Part shown: one piece after another, positions 53,870 through 61,948 of the stretch
Numbering within the stretch: position 1 is the stretch's first letter
Layout of the letters: every line of letters begins with the position of its first letter
DNA from: CAXXOK01 sp963663285
Lineage (GTDB): Bacteria > Bacillota > Clostridia > Christensenellales > Aristaeellaceae
DNA: 64,000 bases
Reading direction: 5' to 3'
NCBI GenBank assembly: GCA_963663285.2
Contig: CAXXNI010000002.1
Span: 1,364,001 to 1,428,000 of the forward strand
Notes under the pieces: model-generated
What the model saw: only the letters and a program-made list of their open reading frames with translations
Databases searched by the model: none
What the model was told of the DNA's origin: nothing
Program-made: the position numbers and the translations under genes

Positions 53870-55096
53870 TTATTCAGAGAGCAATTCGTCGACAACCTCG
53901 GATGTCTGCATAATCGCTTCTTCCGGCGTCAGCGTATCGGTCAGGCACAGGCTCAGATTATCAAAAATCGCCTGTCGAATCGGTACAATCGCTCCAACCG
54001 CCGGCAATGCAGCCGCATAGGGCAATGCGTCAATGTTAGGCTGTACAATAGCAGTGTCTACGGCCTCAAAACGTTTTGCAGGCACGCCAGTACCGGTGAA
54101 AGTGTTGGTGTAGAGTGCTGCGACTTCAGAGCTGGTCAGGAATTTCACAAATTTCCAGGCAGCGTCCTTATTCTGGCTGGTAGCAGGAATCGCAACAGAC
54201 CATCCGCCGAGGATTGATTTACGCTGTGCACCCATCGCGGTAGGCACCATTGCGCAGGCAAAGTTCAAGTCCGGATTGGTCGCAAGAATCTGCGGCAAGT
54301 CGTAAATACCAGACATGTACATGGCTACTTTGCCGCTGGCAAACAGCGTACGATTAGCTACGTTGTCATTTTCCAGCAGGCTGGCGGGAGCATAGTTTGC
54401 CAGTTCACGGTAGAGTTTTGCCGTTGCAAGCGCCGCCTCGGAATTTAACGCGGATTGGGTTAAATCCTCCGTTAAGATCGAACCACCCGAGCTACGCAGC
54501 ATGGTGATGAACTGAAAGGAGAAATTGCCATAGTTCGCGCCCACCAATCCATAGCCAGCCACTTCTTCGGAATTAATCGCTTTGGCAATTTCTACAACTT
54601 CGTCCCACGTTTCCGGAGCTTTGTCAAAACCGGCTGCTTTCAGAATATCTACATTATAATACAAGACGTAAGTCTCGCTACGGAAAGGCAAACCATACAG
54701 GTTGCCGTTGATAGTAGAAGCATTAATAGCACCCTGTACATATTCAGCTGTATCAACGCCATCAGCCGCGATATAATCATCTAGTGGCGCCAGCAAGCCC
54801 GCATTGCCAAGCGTTGTTACCCAATCCAATGCGCAGGCAGCCACATCAGGGCCGGTGCCGTTTTGCATAGATAACATGTATTTGTCAAACATGCCTTGGT
54901 CGATCATAAATTCACCTGACAATTCAATATCAGGATACTGTTCGTTCCATAGTTCCTTGATTTGTGAAAACGTTTCCTCGTTCCAGTTCCCATCCCAAAA
55001 GGTTACTTTTAGTTCGGCAGCCGTTGCCGTTGTTCCAATCAGCATCACCAGAGCCAGAGAAAGTGCCAAGATGCTTGAAACCAGTTTCTTTGCCAT
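53870..55096 (-). CDS. Sugar ABC transporter solute-binding protein
   Basis: A 408-residue extracytoplasmic binding protein starting at MAKKLVSS, with AGGAGGT upstream. The signal peptide ends with a TATAAE Ala-X-Ala site, and there is no lipobox cysteine. The mature protein has the CUT1 (MalE-like) layout: LKVTFWDGNWNEE, GTGPDVAACALDWV, LPFRSETYVLYYNVDILKAAGFDKAPETWDEVVEIA, and an IPATSQNKDAAWKFVKFLTS segment. It captures the sugar for the two permeases. It is the promoter-proximal gene of the operon, controlled by the LacI-type regulator gene in the opposite direction. Confidence 0.95.
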   Translation of the reverse strand: MAKKLVSSILALSLALVMLIGTTATAAELKVTFWDGNWNEETFSQIKELWNEQYPDIELSGEFMIDQGMFDKYMLSMQNGTGPDVAACALDWVTTLGNAGLLAPLDDYIAADGVDTAEYVQGAINASTINGNLYGLPFRSETYVLYYNVDILKAAGFDKAPETWDEVVEIAKAINSEEVAGYGLVGANYGNFSFQFITMLRSSGGSILTEDLTQSALNSEAALATAKLYRELANYAPASLLENDNVANRTLFASGKVAMYMSGIYDLPQILATNPDLNFACAMVPTAMGAQRKSILGGWSVAIPATSQNKDAAWKFVKFLTSSEVAALYTNTFTGTGVPAKRFEAVDTAIVQPNIDALPYAAALPAVGAIVPIRQAIFDNLSLCLTDTLTPEEAIMQTSEVVDELLSE

Positions 55097-55184
55097 ATTG
55101 AATACCTCCTGTAAATTGGTAGTTCTGCGTTTCACGATCTACGGGAATCATGCCGTGGGGATTTCCGGGTTCGTGCATTCTCGT

Positions 55185-55194
55185 AAAACGCTTT
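55185..55194. promoter_or_regulatory. Possible LacI-type operator 1
   Basis: AAAACGCTTT, a match to the central CG-palindrome pattern of LacI-family operators, in the untranslated leader of the binding-protein gene. Confidence 0.5.
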
Positions 55195-55210
55195 CTCATT
55201 GTGTGGCTGG

Positions 55211-55239
55211 ATTATAGCATATATTTTCCGGCTTGACAA
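55211..55239 (-). promoter_or_regulatory. Promoter of the sugar operon
   Basis: TTGTCA, a 17-base spacer and a perfect TATAAT on the minus strand; the leader is about 110 bases. Confidence 0.9.
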
Positions 55240-55302
55240 TCCCCTATTTGTGCATCTTTCTCTCTAAAGCACGGTGGTAATCGCCGCGTATACCTTATTT
55301 TA

Positions 55303-55312
55303 CAATCGTTTT
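55303..55312. promoter_or_regulatory. Possible LacI-type operator 2
   Basis: CAATCGTTTT, on the minus strand AAAACGATTG, nearly identical to operator 3. It lies between the two divergent promoters. Confidence 0.45.
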
Positions 55313-55344
55313 ATCGTCAAAAAAATTTTTTTCAAAATTTATTC

Positions 55345-55373
55345 TTGTATCTTAAGCATTTTTTTGATAAAAT
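55345..55373 (+). promoter_or_regulatory. Promoter of the LacI-type regulator gene
   Basis: TTGTAT, a 17-base spacer and TAAAAT. The surrounding DNA is very A/T-rich, so chance matches are easier, but the placement fits. Confidence 0.6.
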
Positions 55374-55383
55374 AGTTTATGTG

Positions 55384-55393
55384 AAAACGATTT
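55384..55393. promoter_or_regulatory. Possible LacI-type operator 3
   Basis: AAAACGATTT, overlapping the expected transcription start of the regulator gene, where binding would give self-repression. Confidence 0.55.
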
Positions 55394-55575
55394 ATCGTCA
55401 TGAATCAAGTTATAATTATATTCATATGTATTACAATGAATCCCGAAGCCTAAATTTACGATCCGCATGATCAGTGTTCATGCACTCCAAAAAGAACATT
55501 GAGTGAGCTGATAAAGGTCCTTGAAATCATCCAAAACACTGTTGGCTCAATTTGATTTAGAATGGTGGAATTTTG

Positions 55576-56598
55576 ATGGTTACCATAAAGGAAGTTGCAC
55601 AGCATGCAAAAGTATCTCCAGCAACTGTATCGCGTGTGATCAACGGAGCAGGAAACGTTGACCCTGACATTCGCGCTCGTGTAAGAAATGCTATTAAAGA
55701 ATTGGGGTATTTCCCCAATCGTGCCGCCCGTTCGCTGGTCTGCCGACAAATGGGTGCTATTGCCGTGCTGCTGCGGAACCTTCACAGCCCGTTTTTTACA
55801 AAACTATTGGAAGGGTTTGAAGAGGGTGCACTGCATTGCGAACATACCGTGGTATTTTCCAGCCTCGGGCGTGAAGCAAAATACCGGGATCGCTATATCC
55901 AGTTTCTCACAAACGGGTTTTCAGATGCGTTTATTCTGTATGGCCCCTACTTCTCTGATCGTTCAATTATTGAGCATTTACTAGAAGTCAATTTTCCATT
56001 TCTATTAATCGAAAATAGTTTTGACGATTTACCCGTTCACCAGCTGATGATAAACAACACGGAAGGCGCCAGCAACGCTGTGGAATATTTAATACAAAGA
56101 GGTCACAAGCATATTGCCCACTTTATGGGCGATCCTAATAAAAAGGTTATTCTTGATCGCATGAATGGTTATATGCTTAGCTTGCGTAAATTCGGCCTTC
56201 CCATGAATCCGGGGGATCTAGTTAATATTCAAAATGAAAATGACATGGCTTTTAATAAAGCACAGGAGTTGATGCGGCTTCCGCGGGAGCAGCGGCCTAC
56301 CGCAATCTTTGCATCCAGCGATCGCATTGCAGTAAAAGCCATTCAAGGAATTCAAAGTATGGGTTTTTCTGTGCCCAGGGATATTTCTGTAATTGGGTTT
56401 GACAATCAGACTGTTTTTAGTGACGATTATAATGGACCGTTGGTCACTAGCGTAAGGCAACCACTTTTTGAGATCGGACGCGACAGTATTGGGATTGTTG
56501 AAGAGATTATGAAAGGGCAGCATTCCAGCCCTATTATAAAAACCTATGATACACAGCTAATTGAACGCGAAACCGTAGCACCGCCACCACAATTATGA
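55576..56598 (+). CDS. LacI family transcriptional regulator
   Basis: A 340-residue protein. The N-terminal helix-turn-helix is VTIKEVAQHAKVSPATVSRVINGAGNV, with a hinge helix NRAARSLV, followed by a periplasmic-binding-like sensor domain (IAVLLRNLHSPFFTKLLEGFEEGA, RPTAIFASSDRIAVKAIQGIQSMGFSVPRDISVIGFDN). ATG at 55576 follows GGTGGA; a TTG one codon upstream is an alternative. It is divergent from the sugar operon and most likely represses it until a sugar or pathway intermediate binds the sensor domain. Confidence 0.95.
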   Translation: MVTIKEVAQHAKVSPATVSRVINGAGNVDPDIRARVRNAIKELGYFPNRAARSLVCRQMGAIAVLLRNLHSPFFTKLLEGFEEGALHCEHTVVFSSLGREAKYRDRYIQFLTNGFSDAFILYGPYFSDRSIIEHLLEVNFPFLLIENSFDDLPVHQLMINNTEGASNAVEYLIQRGHKHIAHFMGDPNKKVILDRMNGYMLSLRKFGLPMNPGDLVNIQNENDMAFNKAQELMRLPREQRPTAIFASSDRIAVKAIQGIQSMGFSVPRDISVIGFDNQTVFSDDYNGPLVTSVRQPLFEIGRDSIGIVEEIMKGQHSSPIIKTYDTQLIERETVAPPPQL

Positions 56599-56737
56599 TA
56601 TCTCACCATTTCTAACCCTGTATACTTCGCGTAAAATAAGATAACCGGAAACAGCGAAAATTGCACAAAGCTATATGCCTTCCGGAGCCTGCTCTAGGAG
56701 TAACAAACCGCATATCGCTAATCGCGTCTGTCTCATA

Positions 56738-56777
56738 GAGGTATCGTGCCAAAAGGTGTACGATACCTCATTTTATT
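56738..56777 (+). terminator. Likely terminator after the LacI gene
   Basis: A perfect 10-bp stem (56738-56747 with 56760-56769) with a 12-base loop is followed by ATTTTATT. It lies 140 bases past the stop codon. Confidence 0.7.
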
Positions 56778-57614
56778 GGGAGAAATGCCTACAGCTAGAG
56801 CAAGGCAGGCTGCATCATTCGTCTTTGGAGAACATATTGATATTTTTCTTCTTGCGAAGGTACTCAGCCAGATACCAAAATTTCCACAATCCCCGCAGCA
56901 CGACGGGCACTGGAAGTGGTACCGGATGTATTGCCCCTCGGATGATTTGCTCCCCCATGTATGCCATAGCGCCCGACTGTCTCGCTCCAGGTTCGCGCCT
57001 GTTTGGCAGCCTTTCCCAGCAGTTTGCCCGCAAGGATGGAGATACCGGCTCCTTAACTTTTTACAATATCGCCCTCTAGCCTCATGGCAAATCGTGGCCA
57101 GGCTCAACCATCCCTATCGCCGCACGAGGTGCAAGGTTTTGCCATACTTGCTGCATGCCGTTTCGGTGAGCCGCTCATTCTTGATCCGGCACAGTCCAAA
57201 GGCCAATACGTCCAAAGCGTTCATCAGAGCATGGCGCCTCGTTAGCAGGCTTGTGTCGAAAAACGGGATTGACCAAGTCAAGTTTTTATCGCTGGAAAAA
57301 GAAGCATGGAGGTAAAGGTAGCATTTTAGCGGACAATCTACGCAGGCATAAAGGCTTATATCCCCAGCAGGGTATGTAAAAAGCAGCGAATACCCTTTTA
57401 GCTGGAATGGAGTTGATAAACATAGTTCAGTTTAAGTTTCTGTGGTATTTACGCAGTAATTGACCCCGTGATTTGATTGGTTTGTTCCAAAAGGTAGAAA
57501 ACTGACAATTAAAAGACAAAAGATGATATTGGTTTTGCTAAATCGGAATGATAAGCTGATAAAAAAGAGATGGAACGGCTTATACAAGCGTTCCCAGAAG
57601 GAGGGCTCTTATTC
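56778..57614. other. Region of about 840 bases without a convincing gene
   Basis: Frames of up to 189 codons exist (56746-57315 plus strand), but they lack ribosome sites and known motifs and are rich in Arg, Ser and His in an unusual way. Minus-strand frames in the same stretch are broken by stops. Base composition is higher in G+C up to about 57310 and lower after it. This could be a decayed gene or mobile element; I could not recognise a family. Confidence 0.4.
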
Positions 57615-58880
57615 ATGATGAACAAATTTTCCTGGCTGTCTTTGATGTTGGCTATCGTTATGGTTTTTACCAGTCTGGGTGGTGCACTGGCAGAAAGCAA
57701 TGTTAGCGGACAATCCATTGAGGTGGCAACGTACCTGAGTGGTAATTCACTGGCTGCTTACCAGCAGATCATCGCCGATTTTGAAGCAGAAACCGGCGTA
57801 ACAGTGGTGCTGGACATTTACGGTGACGATTACGAGTCTACGATGAAGACCCGTATGGCATCCAACTCTTTACCGGATGTGTTTGAGACCCATGGTTGGT
57901 CGCTCATCCGTTATAAGGAATATCTTTTGGATTTGAGCAGCGAAGCCTGGGCTGGCGATATCAGCGATGCCGCCATGGGTGTAATCGGCGATACCGATGG
58001 TAAATTCTACACCCTGATGACCACCGGTTCCTGCTTGGGTGTTGCTGCTAACCTGAATGTGTGCGAAGCGGCCGGCGTTGATGTATGGGCGATCAACACT
58101 TGGGAGGATTTCAACGCGGCTTGCGATAAGATTAAGCAAGCTGGTTATACCCCCATTTCCAACTACTTCACTTCTGCCGGCGCCCTGGCAAACAATGCTG
58201 GCTCTTGGTTAACCTATGAGGGAGCCACATTTGACGACAAGGAAGCCATTTTGAACGGCACCTGGGATTGGGCAGATTACAAGTATGTGTTGGAATACCT
58301 GTCCACCTGGTTTGCCAACGGTTATCTGTATGAGGATTGCGGCACCATCACCCAGAGCGATGCAATTGAACGTACCGCGACGAATGATTGTGCGTTCCTG
58401 GTTGGCGTTGGTACTTCCTTCCAGGCGGCTGTAGTGGCTACAAACCCCGATGTTAAGATGGCGCTGCTGCCGATTTTCGCCAGCACTGACGAGGGCGCCC
58501 GCTTCGCCGGTATCGGCGAAGGTATCTCCTTTGGTATCTGGAAAGACACCGAGAAGATGGATGCCTGTAAAGCATTCCTTACCTACATCACCGAAAATGC
58601 TGATCCGCTGAATGCCGCGGCTGGCGAATTGAGCACCCTACCCTCCGAAACCACCAAATCTTATGGCATGGAACTGTTGGAAGAAATGCAATCCCATTAT
58701 CCCGATGTGTTCTTTGATAACCTGTGGGATCGGAAATATATGCCTTCCGGCATGTGGGGCATCTTCAAGGTAGCGGCCGGTATGTTCTGCGAAGATCAGT
58801 CCGACGCTAGCCAGAATGATGTAATCGAATACCTGAAGGATAACTACACCGACCTGTACGAAGCGGCTCACAACGAATAA
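57615..58880 (+). CDS. Second sugar ABC transporter solute-binding protein
   Basis: A 421-residue binding protein starting at MMNKFSW with AAGGAGGG about 12 bases upstream. A signal peptide ends at GALAES without a lipobox cysteine. The mature part has the CUT1 layout: VATYLSGNSLAAYQQIIADFEAETGVTVVLD, LPDVFETHGWSLIRYKEYLLDLS and GVAANLNVCEAAGVDVWAINTWEDFNAACDKIKQAGYTPI. It is abundant in acidic residues. It serves the permeases encoded next, after a terminator. Substrate unknown; no metabolic genes are attached. Confidence 0.95.
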   Translation: MMNKFSWLSLMLAIVMVFTSLGGALAESNVSGQSIEVATYLSGNSLAAYQQIIADFEAETGVTVVLDIYGDDYESTMKTRMASNSLPDVFETHGWSLIRYKEYLLDLSSEAWAGDISDAAMGVIGDTDGKFYTLMTTGSCLGVAANLNVCEAAGVDVWAINTWEDFNAACDKIKQAGYTPISNYFTSAGALANNAGSWLTYEGATFDDKEAILNGTWDWADYKYVLEYLSTWFANGYLYEDCGTITQSDAIERTATNDCAFLVGVGTSFQAAVVATNPDVKMALLPIFASTDEGARFAGIGEGISFGIWKDTEKMDACKAFLTYITENADPLNAAAGELSTLPSETTKSYGMELLEEMQSHYPDVFFDNLWDRKYMPSGMWGIFKVAAGMFCEDQSDASQNDVIEYLKDNYTDLYEAAHNE

Positions 58881-58921
58881 GCAGCGGGTTCTGACAGGAA
58901 TCTGAATATCATTCAGGAAAC

Positions 58922-58954
58922 GGGGCACTAAGCTTCATTAGTGCCCCGCTTTTT
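58922..58954 (+). terminator. Terminator after the second solute-binding protein gene
   Basis: A perfect 10-bp stem (58922-58931 with 58938-58947) followed by GCTTTTT. Readthrough would feed the permease genes that start 20 bases later. Confidence 0.9.
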
Positions 58955-58974
58955 CCAGAAAGGGGATAAGTCTT

Positions 58975-59847
58975 TTGGAGAAAAAAAGAAAATGGAAATT
59001 GCTCTCACTGGTTATTCCCGCTTTTTTACTGATCGTACTGTTTATGTTCGTGCCGCTGGGAAACGCACTGCGCGTTTCTTTGTTTAAGTGGAATGGATAT
59101 TCGCAGAAAATGAAATTCATTGGGCTGGACAACTATACCAAATTGTTTTTTGATAAAGTGTTCTGGCAATCGACTGTCAACACGCTGGTTTACGGCTTTG
59201 GCAGCACGCTGCTGCAAAATATTTTCGGTCTGTCTGTGGCGGTGTTCCTGAACAAGAAGTTTAAGGGCCGTAACTTTGTGCGCCTGATTCTATATATGCC
59301 AATCATGATCGCCGGTGTAATCATGGGCGCGATTCAGTACTATATTTTTAATTTTAACAACGGTGTGCTGAACAATCTGCTTAACCTGATCGGGATCGAC
59401 TCCATCTACTGGATGAAGACAGGCTGGGGATCGGTGTTGATCATCACGCTGATCAACAGCTGGCAGACGATGGGTTTTTGTATGTTAATCTATCTTGCGG
59501 GCTTGCAGAATATCCCTGGTATGTATCAGGAAGCCGCCCACATCGACGGGGCAAAACCGCGGCAGGTGTTTTTCCACGTTGTGATGCCGCTGCTGATTCC
59601 TTCGATGACCATTGCTGTGATTACCAACCTGATTGGTGGGTTGAAACTGTATGACATCATCGTAACCCTGACCAATGGTGGGCCAAACCGCAAGTCCCTT
59701 TCCCTGTCGTACTATATTTCGCTTTTATACTTCAACGATGAAAAAGCCGGATATTCTGCCGCGGTTGGCATTGCGCTAATCGTACTGATTTTCATGGTTG
59801 CGGTGCCCATTAATAAATATTTGCGAAGCAGGGAGGTAGAATACTGA
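58975..59847 (+). CDS. Sugar ABC transporter permease (MalF-like)
   Basis: A 290-residue permease starting with TTG at 58975 behind AAAGGGG. Six membrane segments are predicted, with the EAA loop QEAAHIDGAKPRQVFFHVVMPLLIPS (near 184-209). Shares its stop with the start of the next gene (1-base overlap), so the permease pair is translationally coupled. Belongs to the CUT1 class; no ATPase gene is nearby. Confidence 0.95.
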   Translation: MEKKRKWKLLSLVIPAFLLIVLFMFVPLGNALRVSLFKWNGYSQKMKFIGLDNYTKLFFDKVFWQSTVNTLVYGFGSTLLQNIFGLSVAVFLNKKFKGRNFVRLILYMPIMIAGVIMGAIQYYIFNFNNGVLNNLLNLIGIDSIYWMKTGWGSVLIITLINSWQTMGFCMLIYLAGLQNIPGMYQEAAHIDGAKPRQVFFHVVMPLLIPSMTIAVITNLIGGLKLYDIIVTLTNGGPNRKSLSLSYYISLLYFNDEKAGYSAAVGIALIVLIFMVAVPINKYLRSREVEY

Positions 59848-60677
59848 TGTCCGTAAGACGAACCAACAAAGTGTGGTATTATCTGGTATCGGCGTTTCTA
59901 GTCATCCTTTATCTGCTTCCGATTTATGTGATGCTCAACCAATCCTTCCGCAGCGTGACGGATTTAACTCCCCGGTTGTATCTGCCCGCCGTATGGACGA
60001 TCGAAAACTATACGGAAACGTTCGCTTCCGCGGATCTATTCCGTTCATTTGGTAACTCGGTTCTTTACGTAACGGAAGTCAGCCTGCTGGAGATCGTGCT
60101 GGGTGGTTTGGCAGCATACGGGTTGGCTCGCGCAGGCGGTAAGTTCTCCAAATTCCTACGCACCTTTAATATTACCATTATGATGATCCCAACGTTCTCA
60201 CTGTTGGTCGGTACCTATTCGCTGATGGTAAAGCTGAATATGGTCAACCAGATCTGGGCTTTGTCACTGCAAACAGCGGCAATTGGCATGGCGGGCACGA
60301 TGTTTTTCTATACGTCCTTCTTAATCACCATTCCGAAAGAGCTTGACGAGGCAGCCGGGCTGGATGGTGCGGGAATCCTGCGGACATTTTTCCAGATTAT
60401 TATGCCTCAAATGAAAGCCATCACAGTAACACGCCTCATCATGATTGCCGTCGGCACGTGGAACAACTACGCGATGCCAACCTACCTGCTGACCAGCACT
60501 TCTAAATCAACTGTCATCATGGTAGTGCGTAAAGCATTCTATGTGGCAGCCGGCGCAGTGAAAAACGTGCCCTTGGCTTGTGCCAAGTGCGTTATCGCGT
60601 TGCTGCCAGTCATTTTATTGTACCTGTTTCTCCAACGCTATATTATTGAAGGGCAGTTGGAAGCGGTCAATAAATAA
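59847..60677 (+). CDS. Sugar ABC transporter permease (MalG-like)
   Basis: A 276-residue permease with six membrane segments and the EAA loop DEAAGLDGAGILRTFFQIIMPQMKAI (near 167-192). It forms a heterodimer with the preceding permease. The start overlaps the previous stop (TGATG) and has GGGAGGT upstream. A strong terminator follows. Confidence 0.95.
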   Translation: MSVRRTNKVWYYLVSAFLVILYLLPIYVMLNQSFRSVTDLTPRLYLPAVWTIENYTETFASADLFRSFGNSVLYVTEVSLLEIVLGGLAAYGLARAGGKFSKFLRTFNITIMMIPTFSLLVGTYSLMVKLNMVNQIWALSLQTAAIGMAGTMFFYTSFLITIPKELDEAAGLDGAGILRTFFQIIMPQMKAITVTRLIMIAVGTWNNYAMPTYLLTSTSKSTVIMVVRKAFYVAAGAVKNVPLACAKCVIALLPVILLYLFLQRYIIEGQLEAVNK

Positions 60678-60679
60678 AA

Positions 60680-60718
60680 GGAGAACCTCCGCATTTGCGG
60701 ATGCTCTCTCGTTTTTTT
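60680..60718 (+). terminator. Terminator of the second sugar transporter operon
   Basis: An imperfect stem (60680-60692 with 60697-60708, CCGC/GCGG at the top and GAGA/TCTC at the base) followed by TCGTTTTTTT. Confidence 0.85.
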
Positions 60719-60924
60719 GATCTGATAACAATGTTTTACGGCTAAGGAGTCAGCCGCTAACAGGGTTGCCTCCTTAGCCAGCCTGATGCCCCGTGATGCC
60801 CGGTGCCAGCTTCCCCATGCGTGAGGTTGCAGAGGGCGAATGATACGTTGCGGTCTATTGTGCCAAAAATCCTGGGAGAGATTTTTCTTCCAGGAATACA
60901 TGTGTTTGTTGCTTATCGTTTTGC
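60719..60924. other. Gene-free stretch with two hairpins
   Basis: A perfect 10-bp inverted repeat (60740-60749 with 60770-60779, 20-base loop) and a second near 60869-60896 (TCCTGG with CCAGGA) lie between a terminator and a promoter. No reading frame is convincing. An untranslated RNA is possible but unsupported by a promoter of its own. Confidence 0.4.
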
Positions 60925-60953
60925 TTGACGAAGGAATAGGGATTCCGTACAAT
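60925..60953 (+). promoter_or_regulatory. Promoter of the MBL-fold/binding-protein/sensor unit
   Basis: TTGACG, a 17-base spacer and TACAAT, about 80 bases ahead of the GTG start of the hydrolase gene. Confidence 0.85.
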
Positions 60954-61034
60954 CAGGATTGAAATTGCGATATAGCATCACGCACTTCCGGGCAATAGCC
61001 AAGCATACGTTTTTAAAAGGAAGGGATACTGCCT

Positions 61035-61907
61035 GTGAAGCTTCAGATGATCGGAACGGGTGCTGGAGAAGGATACCCGGGCCTATGGTGCGATTGTAAT
61101 AATTGCCGGTCCGCCCGTGAAAAAGGCGGAAAGAATTTACGCGGCAATTGCACGGCGCTGCTGGACGGCGAACTGCTGTTGGATATGAACCCACACTTCT
61201 TTGAAATGGCGCCGCAGCTTGGAATCCACCCTGCGAACATTCGTTATCTGTTGGTAACGCATCCCCATGAAGATCATTTTACCCCTTGGCTGCTGAGCCA
61301 GCGCGCCACGGACTTATCTGCTGCCAATATGCATGGAGATGAGCTGCTCTCACGGGTCGCGCCCTGCTTCACCTCGCTGCCGCTACTGACGGTATACGGC
61401 AGTGAGCATGTCGAAAAAGCCCTTCACGCGGTGTCGGGTTTGATGGAGAAGGCGGAGCAGTGCCGGTTCGCCTTCCGAAGGATTACAGCAGGACAGGATT
61501 TTTATGCGGGTGCGTATCGTATTACCCCCATAGACAGTATCCATGGGGCGGTTCCCGGGTACACGCAAAATTATATTCTCCGTAAGGATGGAAAAACACT
61601 GCTGTACGCCACAGACACAGGCGGGTATACAGCGCAAGCGCTGCCGCTGGTGCTTTCACACCGGTACGATCTGGTGGTACTGGAGGGTACGTTTGGTTTG
61701 GGCGCGGATGTGCCGGGACATATGAACCTGCAAAAAGATCGGCAGTTCCGCAATTTGCTTCTCCAGCATGGATGTATTCATTCTGATACACCTGTGTACC
61801 TAACACACATTTGCCCGCACTGGGCACCCCCGCACGACGAATATATAAAGATCATTCAGGGATATGGTATGCACCTTGCCTACGATGGCGAAGAAATTTC
61901 GTTTTAA
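61035..61907 (+). CDS. Metallo-beta-lactamase-fold hydrolase (PhnP-like)
   Basis: A 290-residue protein starting with GTG behind AAGGAAGGG. The opening IGTGAGEGYPGLWCDCNNCRSAR with paired cysteines resembles PhnP-type phosphodiesterases. The metal motif is THPHEDHF, followed by LYATDTGG (Asp) and LTHICPHWAPPHDEY. PhnP cleaves cyclic phosphates of ribose in phosphonate breakdown, but no phn genes are nearby. Here it may act on another cyclic phosphodiester or a sugar-derived ester. It is the first gene of a unit with a solute-binding protein and a sensor. Confidence 0.88.
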   Translation: MKLQMIGTGAGEGYPGLWCDCNNCRSAREKGGKNLRGNCTALLDGELLLDMNPHFFEMAPQLGIHPANIRYLLVTHPHEDHFTPWLLSQRATDLSAANMHGDELLSRVAPCFTSLPLLTVYGSEHVEKALHAVSGLMEKAEQCRFAFRRITAGQDFYAGAYRITPIDSIHGAVPGYTQNYILRKDGKTLLYATDTGGYTAQALPLVLSHRYDLVVLEGTFGLGADVPGHMNLQKDRQFRNLLLQHGCIHSDTPVYLTHICPHWAPPHDEYIKIIQGYGMHLAYDGEEISF

Positions 61908-61948
61908 CTGCCCGCAAACCCGCAGAAATGCGGAGAAAGGTTTCTGCT

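Noticed and set aside
56746..57315. A 189-codon frame that might be a transposase
   Set aside because: I could find no DDE or HTH motif and no terminal repeats; the evidence is not enough to name a mobile element.
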